Source: Pohlia nutans
Taxonomy: Eukaryota > Streptophyta > Bryopsida > Bryales > Mniaceae
Length of the DNA: 64,000 nucleotides
Assembly: GCA_022496805.1 (NCBI GenBank)
Contig: CM040091.1
Coordinates: forward strand, 18,218,336 to 18,282,335
Reading direction: 5' to 3'
The position numbers were made by a program, and so were the translations under genes. Within the stretch, counting starts at the first letter, position 1. Each line of letters begins with the position of its first letter. Below, piece after piece: positions 1 through 10,763 of this stretch. The notes under the pieces are model-generated. The model was not told where the DNA came from, made no database searches, and saw only the letters and a list, made by a program, of their open reading frames with translations.

Positions 1-326
1 CCATTTTCCAAATAGAAAACCAAGTCTTCTTTCCAACCCAATTTGATTCATGTTAATTTGAGTAAATTTGTATCATTAGGAGAATATTTCAAAGAGAAAC
101 ACCTCAAGATTGTCTTAGTGTTAAAAATTTTACTACTTCAAGAAAGTAATTGTATGTTTTTGGCAACAATTTCTTGACCTTTTTATCTTTTTGAATGTAA
201 CATCTCTGATTTTAACCAATCTTATCAAATTTCAAATGGTAAAAATAAAATTTATAATTTTAGTGAGTATTCAATAAGAAATGCTTCTATTAAATTCATT
301 AAATGAGTATTTAAAACATTTTTTGA
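1..326 (+). mobile_element. Partial TTAA-flanked element, family T-b, cut by window edge
   Basis: This AT-rich segment matches, in order, the middle and 3' part of the complete T-b copies at 20,141 and 33,178. Shared phrases include the stretch on fused fragments 'ccaacccaatttga', 'aacacctcaa' and 'gagtatttaaaacatt'. The 5' end lies outside the window and the 3' end is lost near 326, where an unrelated tandem repeat begins. No coding capacity is visible. It is identified only by similarity to the other copies. Confidence 0.6.
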
Positions 327-351
327 AAATCTAATATTATTTTGTGACATT

Positions 352-775
352 TATTGGCATTTTTCTTTAACTACTTGCTTTTTGACTAAGATTTTGAATT
401 AGTGGAAAATGTAGCCATAAGCCTCGAGACGCCATTTGGAAGTATTTATGCACAGTTGGATGCCTCACGTCATAAGGAACATCCTCCAAATTTTGACTTA
501 TTTATGTGAAACATGTTTTTTCATAACCTATTGGCATTTATCTTAAACTATGTTTTTTGACTACGATTTGCAATTACTCGAAAACATAGCCATGAATCTC
601 GGGACTCCATTTAGGAGATTTGTTTGCGCCTTTGGTTGCCAAACATCATAAGAAACACCCTCCAATTTTATTTTATCTTATGAATTTTTTTTCCCAAAGT
701 TATTGGCATTTTTCTTTCACTGCTTGGTTTTTTACTAAGATTTGCAATTATTGGAAAATGCAACCATGAATTTTA
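352..775. repeat. Tandem repeat, ~175-bp unit, about 2.4 copies
   Basis: The phrase 'tattggcattt' restarts at 352, 529 and 701. Each time it is followed by similar text: a 'ttttttgacta' stretch, 'gatttgcaatta', 'gaaaa', then a GC-richer 'ctcgagacgccattt' type segment and 'cataaggaacatcctcc'. Unit lengths are about 177 and 172 bp. The third copy is truncated. It looks like a small satellite-like array or the inside of a larger repeat. Confidence 0.7.
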
Positions 776-1527
776 CTATTGCACTATCACTTTCTAAATT
801 TCACTCCTAAATAAAATCTCTTAACCACAAATATGGTCATTCCTAAATGTAGACATATGTCCAATTATATGCTCAACACCTTACATTGATGATATTTAAA
901 TGATATTCAAACTTTGAATAGTCATAAACTCTCCCAATGTGTACTATAAAGTACCACACTATTTTTGGTTTTATTCCATATGTCTTTCTAATGAATAATA
1001 CATATTTGAGTCAAATACGTACATCATAAGGGTCTTTTGGGGGTTAGTTTACATGCTTTATACATTTAATTGTATGTTCACTTGTAACTTTCTTCTAACT
1101 ATATATGTTTATTTTTAGAAGAGGGACCATGTGCCCAATAATAGATTCACATTTTACCGATGAAGATTTTGGGTTGAGGATATAGGTTTAACCGTTTTTT
1201 AACTCATTTAATATTCACCTTATTCATCATTCTAATATTGGAATGTCAGTTCACAATGCATTTGGGTTTCCGGTTTGGAGGCAGTGTAATGCATATTGAT
1301 TTGACTAAGCAACAATTACATTGAAGTGATGTGGACAACTCTAGATATACAATCGATCTTGTAATTATTGGATTTAGTGACATTGTGCAAGTCCATTGAA
1401 GTGAGTTAAAAGGTCGGTTTAGGAAGATTTACTTTGAGAATCTATTCTTGAACTACTAAACATCTTTGATTTTGCCTCAACATCATATTTACAAGTTGCA
1501 ATTGCAGCAATCTCTTCTACCTTGACC
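776..1527. other. AT-rich intergenic DNA, nothing recognised
   Basis: No convincing ORF, RNA gene, inverted repeat or match to the repeat families elsewhere in the window was seen here. Confidence 0.5.
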
Positions 1528-2271
1528 ATTTATATTGGAATAACACTGAGTTGTCAGTTGTCAGTTGTCATTTGAGGTCTTACATAACACTGGTACTAGA
1601 TGTGGCATTTCGGGCAAGATTGATACAAAACCCAATAACTTCTTCCATCATCATGGAGAAGAATATTGCATATCGAAATGCCACACTTGATCTAGGCTTT
1701 GAGGCAAGAAAGGTGTGCTCTACCCAACGAAACCTTGGTGCTATATACCGTGCACTCTGAGTTTGGGTGCCACAAACCATATGGGATTTATGTTGAGAGG
1801 AACGCCTACATGTAATGCCATTGCACAACACTGGTTTTTGATTTGGAAACTTATGACAGATTATAAGACGTTCCATAACACTAGCTGTGACTCTGGGATT
1901 TGCTGTAACTTTGATCTCACATCTAGCGATGAATATGTAAGATTTTATATCGGAATAACACTGAGTTGTCAACTTCCATTTGATTTAAGAACTAGCTATG
2001 AATATGCATGACTACATATATCGGAATAACACTGAATTGTCAGTTGTCATTTGAGGTTTTGCGTAACATTCGTACCAGATGTGGCATTTGGCGGGCAGGG
2101 TTCATACAAAACCCCATAACTTCTTCCATCATCATTGAGAAGCATATCGCATATCGAAATGCCACACTTGATCTGGGCCTTGAAGCCGAGAAAGGTGTGC
2201 TCTACCCAACGAAACCTTGGTGCTATATACTGTCCATTCTGAGTTTGGGTGCCACAAACCATATGGGATAA
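1528..2271. repeat. Direct duplication of a ~255-bp block (1528-1785 and 2015-2271)
   Basis: Both copies begin near 'ggaataacactgagttgtca', continue through 'aacttcttccatcatcat' and 'atatcgaaatgccacacttg', and end with 'gccacaaaccatatggga'. They differ by scattered substitutions. A third short piece of the start of the unit lies at about 1945-1975. Short ORFs run through both copies on both strands (for example 1580-1972 minus), but they contain no known domain and do not stay parallel between copies. They are read here as repeat DNA rather than genes. Confidence 0.65.
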
Positions 2272-2741
2272 ACTGGATCTGGAACAAATTGGATTTGAGA
2301 CGAGTAGTACGTATACGGATTGTATTTGTAGAGAGTACACGTAGATAGCGTATTCCTGGAGCAGGTAAGGGAGAAGGACCACAAAATTTGGATCTTAGTT
2401 AACACTGACTCTTGATTAACTCTACGCCGGACAGTGTTAATCGAGCGGGGCAGGAAAAAAAATCGGAATTCCAGCTCACGATTTCCGCCCCGGCGTCAAA
2501 CGGCCGCTGGGTAAAACGCCGGGACCCGCCTGAACCCAAAATAGCCTCCGCAAACCTAGGCAGTATGAGATTTAAGCTTCTCCAACGCATGACAGGAAGG
2601 ATCGTAATGTAAAAAAAGAGCATGGCTGTATTAGCAGTAGTGTAATGCAGTTGCACAGTAGTTGTTGTAGCAAGAAAAGGCAAGGCTTTCAATATTTTTT
2701 TGTTTCTGGATTTTACCTTCCTCCATTTTGGGAACGCAAAC
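2272..2741. other. Intergenic DNA with a short GC-richer patch
   Basis: Positions 2412-2560 are distinctly GC-richer than their surroundings and carry a 66-codon ORF (2412-2612, plus) with no recognised domain. It could be a gene remnant or part of a transposon. Nothing else was found. Confidence 0.3.
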
Positions 2742-2906
2742 ACAGCAGTGTGAATGGACCATGAGTCAAACAACGCCACTTCGCACTCACCAAATTTTTG
2801 GTTGGATTTGGTGAGTGCGATTCGTCATGTAGGACAAGAGTGTACACTGATAAGAGACAATGAACAGTATCCTCCAGACTGAGAATCGACGCCTCTGCTT
2901 GTAGTA
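2742..2906. mobile_element. Diverged CACTA-type MITE relative with a hairpin
   Basis: The right part reads, in reverse complement, like the small CACTA MITEs at 4307 and 41896. It has a terminal 'tactacaagcagaggcgtcg', an internal 'gcactcacc', and a stem formed by 'cgcactcaccaaat' and 'atttggtgagtgcg' at 2783-2820. The left terminus is decayed, so its boundary is approximate. Confidence 0.4.
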
Positions 2907-3898
2907 TAGGGAGCAGCTCTTCAAGGCTTTTATTTCTAACTGGCTCTCGTCCTCTGTTTTTGGTAGGTTTGCTGATGGGCATGTTGACTGGAATTCGTTT
3001 CCTTCGCATATTTTCCTTCCTAGACACTTAGCTTATCTCAATTAGATCTGGCACTTTGGTTCTTTGGCTCATCCGTTTGGTAATAGTAATCTTGATTTGA
3101 AAAGTAAGAGTACATGTAACCATGTATTTATGTCCAGAGTTGTAGATGGGACATGTGATTGATTGAAGGGAATCTTTTTATACCCAAAAAATGTTGTTTT
3201 TTAGCATTTCTCATGTATTGATCGGTGTGGAATTTCAATCGGCAAGGTTTTTTGAGGGTTTATAATTGCAAGGTTGAACCAAAATTCATTGAATAATTCA
3301 TTGTTTATATTAGAGTTCATTGTCCATTTATTTATGCTTGAAAATTGTTGTGCCATCATCGCTAGATTTGTTTCACGGTTGTATTTTATGATGTGATCTT
3401 GAAGGCACCTGATGGGGCTTTTGTCAGGTGTTGCAAACATAGAGGGTCATGATTCTTTTTCGTAGTAGTACAGTGTAGAGTGTGCAAATTCATGTGATTT
3501 TTTAGTATTTTTGTGATCTTTTCTTGTGCTTGCTTTTGCAATTTTGTCTATTGTTGTTCATTTCCTTCTGTTCTTGGGGGATGCGTTTTTTTTATGTGTG
3601 TACAAGAGAAGGATGAATTTGAATATTAATATACTATGTATACATATAAGAAGTATATTTAGGGCTGAAAATAGGGTTGTATATTTACATTATACACATA
3701 TACATAAACAAATATAATAATATTCTAATTGTACAAGGGATATTTTTAAGGGGGTTATGAACACACGTGATTCCGAGGTTTAAAGAGTGAACCCAAGGCT
3801 TTTGTTTTTGCGTGTGCTTGGACTTTGTACAGCAAGGTAAGTTGCATACGGCTTTTCAATAATTTCTGTCATAGAGGATGATATGATTATATCACAGT
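2907..3898. other. AT-rich intergenic DNA, nothing recognised
   Basis: Only short ORFs without recognisable domains were seen (for example 3201-3440 minus and 3526-3717 plus). No repeats or RNA genes were noticed. Confidence 0.45.
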
Positions 3899-4152
3899 GG
3901 TTGGTTTGTAGAGTTGAGTGTTTCATTTGTGCTTAGAGTAAACACAATCTATGAATATGTGTGCTTATTCATTTTGGTATGCGGTAGTAATTGGTTGTTT
4001 AAAGTGTTTTGTATGTGGCCATTAATACTGTACATTTGATAATCTTACACTGTACACTAGGAATATTGATCAACAATAGACTACAACTTTGAAGTTGACA
4101 CAAAAATAATTTTTACAGACCAGAGTAATTCTTAAAATTCAAATTTATACAG
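3899..4152 (-). repeat. Distal end of the inverted PAL1 block
   Basis: In reverse complement this matches 42,240-42,510 of the main array, which follows the RPL29 pseudogene there. Examples are the 'taatggccacatac' and 'gtttgtagagttg' regions. The similarity fades at about 3,899, where the duplicated block ends. In the array the same DNA leads on to CHS2; here no CHS follows. Confidence 0.65.
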
Positions 4153-5066
4153 CAGGTCTAATGACGATGTTCCTCTTCCACTCTCCATCGAGCTTCCTGG
4201 ATTACCTAAGCCCAATTCCTCTTTCTACCATATGTCCCTCTCGTTTGACTGTCAACATCCACCAATGCACCAACAAATAGGGTTAACTTTGAACTTCATT
4301 ACCTCACCATACTAGCAAAGGCATTGCTTCTCGCTTAGACAGTGTTGGAGTTCACTGTAATCACTCTTCCTATGTGACAAATCGCACTCACCAAGTCTTG
4401 AGCGCCTGGGTAGTGAGTGCAAAGTGGCACCATTTGACTCACCTACCGAGTGAAAAGCAACGCCTTCTCTTTGTAGTATCACTGTATCACATGTGACAAG
4501 CAAGCATTGGATATGGAGACCATAATTATATCTCATAATCCTTCTTCTTAGAACGCGGACTAAACGAGATCCAACCATTGACGTTATGTGCAGTAACGTG
4601 AAAATACAGCCCCATTATGTAAATGCAACTCACTCACATTGTTTCTCATAACAATGGAGCTCTGCTTTCATGTAACCCAGTCCATAACTCACAAGAATAG
4701 AAACCCGCATAAAGATCCAAATGAATGCTGCCACCAGATTCTCAAAGGACTGGCTTACATAAACCCTTTTCAACTATAAACAATGATCGTGAGAAATGTG
4801 ACGCAAAAGTGATTCACACAGTTCGATCAGACTGCACCATTTGCATTGACAGCTTTAATCAACCCTCTCATAAGAAAGAGAATCGCATCACAAGACCAAA
4901 CATTGGCAAGCCCACAACCACCGTAATCTTTCACATGTCAACAAAACTTTCGACACATTATTCCACATCTCCACCCATAGACCAAGAGATAGCTTCCACC
5001 CCGAAATCAAGACTTCTACTTTAGTCCGCAATGCAGATGCACAATAAACCAAGGTTCGTTCCTTCA
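4153..5066 (-). pseudogene. RPL29 pseudogene, 5'-truncated (intron part plus exon 2), copy beside PAL1
   Basis: On the minus strand this matches the second part of the intron (from about 21,637) and exon 2 of the intact RPL29 gene. Exon 1, with the transit peptide and most of the mature protein, is absent. The exon-2-like portion lies near 4153-4262 and carries an in-frame TAA where the intact gene has GGGAATCC, along with other changes, so it cannot encode uL29. It sits downstream of PAL1 in the same relative position and orientation as the copies downstream of PAL2 and PAL3. It therefore travelled with PAL during block duplication. A small CACTA MITE (4307-4478) interrupts it at the same site as in the array copies. 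Confidence 0.85.
4307..4478 (-). mobile_element. CACTA-type MITE inside the RPL29 pseudogene (PAL1 block)
   Basis: This is a 172-bp insert flanked by TCA on both sides (4304-4306 and 4479-4481). Its termini, now slightly mutated, correspond to CACTACTAGC and CACTACAAAG in the array copy at 41,896. It contains the stem 'gcactcaccaag...gtgagtgc'. The intact RPL29 intron has a single TGA and no insert at the matching place (22,228-22,230). Confidence 0.7.
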
Positions 5067-5177
5067 GTAGCTCCAAAGCTTCTTTCGCTCTAAACATGAA
5101 ATTTATACACTTCGTACTCTTCCTATTGCATTGCAGTCGGTTTCCAATCTTGCTTTAATTCATATGACAATTGAACC

Positions 5178-6710
5178 CTGTGTACCCCGCGTCACTGAGG
5201 CGCGGAAACCCAGAGCGGCTCGGTTGCCGGCTCCGGCGATCTCAGCCGTCCATTCTCCCTTGCACATCCGCCGGTGGCCATCGTCCGAGGTGGCAGGAGT
5301 GGCTGATGGGCAGCCCGACTTCGGGCACAGAAAACTATACACGACGCAGTAAACTTTCTGACAGCCGCGCTGGTGGATGGGAGCGCAGGAACATGGGAAC
5401 TGAGTTGAAGGGTTGAAGGCATTACCATGTTCCTGAGATTTCACTCATTCTCTGTACTGCATACACCTTGTGAATTTTTCTGAACCATTCTTCTGCAGAG
5501 AGTGCAGGCTCATAACATACACCTTGTGAATTTTTCTGAAACATTCTTCTGCAGGGAGTGCAGGTTCATAACATACACCTTGTGAATTGCTCATAATATA
5601 CTGCTTGTGAATTGATCGAGAATCGGAGCTTTGCGCATCAGTTAGATTTAGAGACAGGATTTGATCTTTGTTCGAGTGAGTGACCGATCAAGCTGCACAT
5701 CTGCATTTATTTGACTTAGAGCTTCTTTTTAGGTAAAATATTTGAGATTGTTACCATATTTTTTTGTAGGCTGTTGGAACTGAGTTTCTTTCGTAATGGT
5801 AAACATTTTGAATCGGACGTTCAACTGAGTTTCTTTCGTAATGGTAAACATTTTGAATCAGACGTTCAAGGGATAACCCCTAAACGTCCCAACGTCCAGA
5901 AACTGAATCACGAACAAATTCGAAGCCTTGTAACTTTCTCATACTATCTCGAATAATTTTCATCCAAGTCACCTTGGAAAGCCTATTAAATTCTCTACCA
6001 ATTATAATAAATCTCTTGTGATGGGGAGTTGTTGATAATATTGGAGAGGCCTCCAACTACAAGTACGTCAAATTTGTTGGGTAGATTTTATGCTTGCAAT
6101 GGTCTTCTCATGTACACCTCATGTACATGTTAGCCATGCTAATATTTACTTTTGAGGTTAGAATCTACTTTTGTTCAAAGGGTTGATACATTTAGGGGTT
6201 GAAGACCACCGGGGGTTTTAGAGGCAAGGCATTATATATGGAAAAATAAAATAAAATAGTCATGAAAATTTGTTAATTTTGTCCAAGTGTTTTCGAAACA
6301 TGTTTGGATTTTAGTTTGAAAGCTTAAATGTGGTTCTAATTTGGATATACAAATGGTTCAGAAGATGGAAATGGTATAATTTTGTTATGAGCCTGCACTC
6401 CCTGCAGTACAGAGAAATGAGTGAAATGAGCGGGGAACATGCTGCCCTGGGACAGTGGGATGCTGGAGCCCAATAGCCTTCAACTCGGTTCCCATGTTCC
6501 TGCGCTCCCATCCACCAGCGCGGCTGTCAGAAAGTTTACTGCGTCGTGTATAGTTTTCTGTGCCCGAAGTCGGGCTGCCCATCAGCCACTCCTGCCACCT
6601 CGGACGATGGCCACCGGCGGATGTGCAAGGGAGAATGGACGGCTGAGATCGCCGGAGCCGGCAACCGAGCCGCTCTGGGTTTCCGCGCCTCAGTGACGCG
6701 GCTGTGTACC
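5178..6710. mobile_element. Non-autonomous Mutator-like element (5187-6701) with 9-bp target duplication
   Basis: The element runs from 5187 to 6701 (1,515 bp). It starts CCGCGTCACTGAGGCGCGG and ends with the exact reverse complement. The terminal inverted repeats are 225 bp each (5187-5411 and 6477-6701) and nearly identical; one mismatch was noticed. It is flanked by the 9-bp direct repeat CTGTGTACC at 5178-5186 and 6702-6710. Long inverted repeats plus a 9-bp duplication are typical of the Mutator superfamily. The matching place after PAL2 (41,192-41,200, minus-sense GGCACACAG) is uninterrupted. The interior is not transposase: it holds two ~55-bp direct repeats (5461-5575), a 45-bp tandem duplication (5778-5867) and a nested T-c element. 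The terminal repeats are GC-rich, so they might derive from a captured gene fragment, but none was recognised. Confidence 0.88.
5877..6198 (+). mobile_element. TTAA-type element, family T-c, nested in the Mutator-like element
   Basis: The ends are CCCCTAAACGTCCCAACG and TACATTTAGGGG, with flanks ATAA and TTGA that look like mutated TTAA. It is homologous over its full 322 bp to the intact copy at 19,435-19,762, which has perfect TTAA flanks. It has no ORF of note. Confidence 0.75.
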
Positions 6711-7106
6711 TGTGGTGGCTATCAACGGCAACGCGAAGTCATCCATATACTGCAGCAAAATCATCCATACAGCCCTAGAGTTCACATGCTCACATCGCAA
6801 CAATTGCACACATGAGGCAACATGATCACAAGTATCCTGAAAATGCACGGCCTTCTCGTGAAAGATCATAAATTGTGTGAACGATTTGTTCAAAGAAAGA
6901 TATTCAACATTGAGCTTCGCTCATTACTAACTGAATCATCTCGTCCTCGAATGCTCTCTACCTGTCAACTCCATTACACAGCCCAATTCAGCTGTTCTAA
7001 GATGTGCACAAGTTCACGATTCTCTACATCAGGGCCACGAACTATTTACAAAATTGCCCCGTTTGATATAGAATCAAAATTGTGAACATTGTATCCTACC
7101 CATCAC
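6711..7106 (-). other. PAL1 3' flank and 3' UTR
   Basis: In reverse complement this aligns with the DNA after PAL2 and PAL3 (40,813-41,200). Common phrases include 'gttcacaattttgattcta', 'gagcgaagctcaatgttg' and 'atgttgcctcatgtgtgcaa'. It presumably contains the polyadenylation region. No clear poly(A) signal could be assigned. Divergence from the PAL2 flank is clearly higher than in the coding region. Confidence 0.6.
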
Positions 7107-9299
7107 TCACAGGTGCTTGGGGAAAGGTCCGGGAGCTCCGTTCCACCCCTCCACGCACTGCAGAAGAGGCTTCATCAGCTTGCCCTCCGACATGGCCTCA
7201 AACACCTTCTGGATCTCCGTCCCCGGCGACACCGTCCGCAATCCCGACAGCAATTGCGTCCCCAGCTCCGCCCTCACGAACTTGTACAACGGATACGTCC
7301 GGCACTCCTCGATCCTGTTGCCCACCGCCGACAACCCCTTGTTGTCGTATGCTTCCCGCACCACCGGCACCGCAATGCCCAACCGCTCTTGCACCTCCGC
7401 CTCGAACACCGGGATCTGCTCGAACACGGCCGCCGACGCGTCCTTGTGCAGCTTCAGCGCGTGGCTCACCAGCACTGCTCGCAGCTTCTCCATCAGAGGG
7501 TACGTCTCCGACGATGCGTCGTCGATGTAGCTGAACACCGGCTGCCGCTCCACCACCAGCAGCAGGTCCTTCTCGCAAAACCGCGACGGCAGCAGGGCAC
7601 CGTCCTTGCCTATGAACAGCGTCTTCTTCGCCGCCTGCGTCACCACTTGCTTCACTACCATCTGCATGGTCTCCTCCACATGCCGCAGGTCGATGGCTTG
7701 GCACAGCCCCACCAAGAACGTGGAGCTCATCAGCTTCAGGATCTCCACCGCCTCCTCGGTCTTGCGCGCCGACACCAAGCCCAGCGAGTTCACGTCCTGG
7801 TTGTGCTGCTCCGCGCTCTGCACGTGCGTGGTCACCGGGTTGGCCAAGTAATTCAGCTCCGACAGGTACGACGCCATGGCAATCTCCGCGCCCTTCATGC
7901 CGTAGTCCAGGCTCGGGTTGGGTCCTCCGCTCAGGTTGGACGGCAAGCCGTTGTTGTAGTAGTCGTTCACCAGCTCCGAGAACTGCGCGAACATGAGCTT
8001 GCCCATGGCGGCCACGGCCAGCCGCATGTTGTCCATGGACACGCCAATGGGCGTGCCCTGGAAGTTGCCCCCGTGCAAGGCGATGCCGCGCGCCGCGTCG
8101 ATGATGGGGTTGTCGTTCACGGAGTTGATCTCGCGCTCGATGGCGTGCGTGGCGCTGCGGATCACCTCGATCTGGGGACCCAGCCACTGCGGGGACGTGC
8201 ACAGCGCGTACCGGTCCTTCTTGGGCTTCTTCAGGGGATCCGTCTCGTTCAGCTTGGCCGCGGCCTTCATGAAGTCGCTGCCCTCCAGCAGCCACTCCAT
8301 CACGGCGGCCGCCTCCATCTGGCCCGGGTGGTGCTTCAGCTTGTGCGTCAGCGGGTCGGCGAACTCCGGCTTGCCCTGCATCACTTCGCAGAACAATGCC
8401 GACAACACCTCGGCCAGGAGGGCCAACACGTTGGCATCGAAGCACACGGTGGACGCCAACGCGGAGCCCACGGCCGTGCCGTTCACCAGCGCCAGCCCCT
8501 CCTTGGGCTGCAGCTCGAACGCCTTCTCCACGCCCGCCATGCGCAACCCCTCCAGCGCGGACACCTCGCGCCCATCTTCGGTGACGGCCCTGGAATTGGG
8601 CCTGGCCGTGAGAAGGCCCGCGATGTACGACAGGGGCACCAGGTCTCCGGAAGCCGTGACGGTGCCGCGCAGGGGCAGCTTGGGCGTGACGTGCGCGTTC
8701 AGGAGCTTCTCCATGGCTTCCAGAATCTCCCAGCGGATGCCGGAGTAGCCCTGCATCAACGTGTTGGTGCGCACCAGCATGGCGGCGCGGGTGGTCTCGG
8801 CGGGCAGGCAGTGGCCCTTCACGAGCACGCCGGCGTTGAGGAAGCGGATGAGCTCGCGCTGGAGCTCCACGCCTTGCTGCGTGCGGCGATGGGACGTGGC
8901 GCCGAATCCTGTGGTGACGCCGTAGATGTCCCCGCCGTTCATGATCTTGGTGAGCACCCAGTTGGACGACTCGTCCACGCGCGCCTTGGCGTTGGCGGCG
9001 TCGAGCACCACGTTCACCGCGGGTCTGCGCGCGATGGCGGTGACTTGGCCCACGGTGAGGTTGACGCCCTCGATGGCTACTTCCGTGGAGTCGAAGAAGG
9101 TGGCCACCATGTGCTTGATCTCGTCCAGATGGTTGCCTTGCAACTTGGCGGCCGTCTTGGCCCAATTGAGAGGGTCCGCAGCTGCGGACTGTGGTGATGC
9201 GCCATTGCAGTTCATCATTACCTGATCGGAGAGCTTCTGCTTCTTCATGTAAAGAGCAGCGGAGTCGTCCATGATGGGAATGGCTGCTGGGGGCGCCAT
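7107..9299 (-). CDS. PAL: Phenylalanine ammonia-lyase (PAL1)
   Basis: Cytosolic homotetrameric enzyme that deaminates L-phenylalanine to trans-cinnamate, the entry to phenylpropanoids. It is a single 730-residue ORF without intron, a normal PAL length. The MIO cofactor triad Ala216-Ser217-Gly218 sits in [14 protein letters not shown]. The catalytic loop Tyr126 ([18 protein letters not shown]) and Phe153 in LIRFLNAG, a Phe rather than the His of tyrosine-using enzymes, are present, as are the [11 protein letters not shown] and [11 protein letters not shown] blocks. Compared with PAL2 the first ~45 residues differ noticeably (one residue shorter), but only about nine residues differ in the remaining ~685. 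It stands alone and inverted, about 29 kb from PAL2, with a TATA box about 450 bp upstream. Codons end almost always in G or C. Downstream are a Mutator-like insertion and an RPL29 pseudogene. Confidence 0.97.
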   Translation of the reverse strand: MAPPAAIPIMDDSAALYMKKQKLSDQVMMNCNGASPQSAAADPLNWAKTAAKLQGNHLDEIKHMVATFFDSTEVAIEGVNLTVGQVTAIARRPAVNVVLDAANAKARVDESSNWVLTKIMNGGDIYGVTTGFGATSHRRTQQGVELQRELIRFLNAGVLVKGHCLPAETTRAAMLVRTNTLMQGYSGIRWEILEAMEKLLNAHVTPKLPLRGTVTASGDLVPLSYIAGLLTARPNSRAVTEDGREVSALEGLRMAGVEKAFELQPKEGLALVNGTAVGSALASTVCFDANVLALLAEVLSALFCEVMQGKPEFADPLTHKLKHHPGQMEAAAVMEWLLEGSDFMKAAAKLNETDPLKKPKKDRYALCTSPQWLGPQIEVIRSATHAIEREINSVNDNPIIDAARGIALHGGNFQGTPIGVSMDNMRLAVAAMGKLMFAQFSELVNDYYNNGLPSNLSGGPNPSLDYGMKGAEIAMASYLSELNYLANPVTTHVQSAEQHNQDVNSLGLVSARKTEEAVEILKLMSSTFLVGLCQAIDLRHVEETMQMVVKQVVTQAAKKTLFIGKDGALLPSRFCEKDLLLVVERQPVFSYIDDASSETYPLMEKLRAVLVSHALKLHKDASAAVFEQIPVFEAEVQERLGIAVPVVREAYDNKGLSAVGNRIEECRTYPLYKFVRAELGTQLLSGLRTVSPGTEIQKVFEAMSEGKLMKPLLQCVEGWNGAPGPFPKHL

Positions 9300-10035
9300 T
9301 GAATTTTATACACCTTCAGTAATTGGAGCGTGCAGCGAATTTATTGCAATTCATGAACTGATTTTCGAGAAGACCCCAACTTTTGCTTGAGCTATTCCTG
9401 AATGAATGATATCCAGGGATCAGTCAATCTACGCTGAAAGAATCAGACCTAGAAGTGTGAGCTGATGTCCTTGTAATTGTACAATGCAGCTGTGTTACGT
9501 CGTTGAGGATTGAAATCGCGGTTTGAAGGGAGATAGAGATAGTTCTGTGATCATCTAGATGTGGTTCAATCTGCTGAAGGAGTTGAATGAGCAAAGCATT
9601 GGAGGAGATGAGAAATTCAGGTTCCAGATGTAGTCCTCGGTGAACTTCCAGTCAATCCAGGAGAGAGTCCGGAGCCCGAGATATAGAACAGTCACTGGAT
9701 GGCTGGAACTGAGATGTTGAGCTTGGATTGCCAACGTCGGCATTTATATGAGGAGCAGTGGAATCAATCTGTACTAGTATTGATTTGGTCTGTTTGACCA
9801 GGGGAGTTCGGGGATGGCGTCCAATTAAGCTGCAGTCAGAAACCCCTGTTATTTATCAACGTGAAGGTTCGCTTTTTGACTTCATCGTTGACAGGAACGC
9901 TTTATTTAGGGAATTGTCACTGTTGGCAATGTCTTGGGACTGGAATTTGGTTTGTTGAAAAGGGAGAGCAAAAGTTGGAGCTTTGGGGAGCTTGACCGTG
10001 TAGATTTGTGGAATTTGCTGGTGGATTCGTGATCA
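9300..10035 (-). promoter_or_regulatory. PAL1 5' leader and promoter
   Basis: In reverse complement it aligns with the upstream DNA of PAL2-PAL4 out to about 10,035, so this is the duplicated promoter. The TATA box CATATAAATG lies at 9741-9750 on the minus strand, giving a ~420-nt leader. A block shared by all four PAL promoters, GTCAAAAAGCGAACCT followed by a CACGTT core, lies at 9856-9880. The TGACGTCA element present in PAL2-4 is missing here. Confidence 0.7.
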
Positions 10036-10763
10036 AGTACCGAAAGCAGCCTTCGTTATCGGTGTGTAAATTCTTCCGTCTTTGAGGCGGTGTACTTTAG
10101 GACTTATTTGAAAAATTTCTTAAACGCATTGAATCTCTCTAAGGAGTGAGAATCTGTGAGTCATGGCTGGACGTGGAAGTATTTGCTGAAGATGATCCAA
10201 ATTCCTGTCTTACTGTCGATGGGTTGCAACAATTACTTTCTTACACTACATGCAAAGATGACTTTGTTGTTTACGCAATAATGGTTCACTTTTGTGCATT
10301 GTCATGCCTCACAATTCCAGCCACACAGAAGAATAACGGTGACACTGATATGACTAAGACTATCCCCTAAAGAACCAAGAAGCCCAAATTGAGGAATTTC
10401 TCTAAATCCCCGGACTTTAATGCAAGAGGAAAATAACTATCCCCTGTTTTGAACATCTAGGGGCCACCTTAGAAAATAACCCCCTCTTCCAAGGGTTTAA
10501 ACTTTCCACGGGGTCCTCCATCAGAAAAGTTGGACCAGAGTATTTTGGAGCCATTTTGACACCAAAGGCTGCATACAGGTCATTTTAGTGTCATTTTATC
10601 CATACTAGGTTGGTATGGAGGTTGGCACCAAATTATCTTAATTTCATTTCAATGCACCATCATGGCACCATGTTCACATGCCTTGAAGTTCCTGATGTCC
10701 TAAACCAAGTTTGGATTGTTGACCCCAAATTTGCAAAAACGATTTGTCAAAAAAAGACCTTAA
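10036..10763. other. AT-rich intergenic DNA, possible left end of an old TTAA element
   Basis: At 10,362 'atcccctaaagaaccaag' resembles the CCCCTAAAGGACC terminus of the TTAA elements. A matching 'ccttggtcctttagtg' occurs at about 12,250. The two may bracket a decayed element (10,362-12,262) into which the copy at 10,764 later inserted. Otherwise nothing was recognised. Confidence 0.35.

Noticed and set aside
1580..1972. 130-codon minus-strand ORF as a gene
   Set aside because: It crosses a duplicated repeat; the second copy does not preserve the same frame, and no domain is visible.
7089..9197. 702-codon ORF on the strand opposite PAL1, and 694-710-codon ORFs opposite PAL2-4
   Set aside because: They mirror PAL codons with G or C in third position, which removes antisense stops. 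The translations are His/Arg/Leu/Gln-rich low complexity with no domain.
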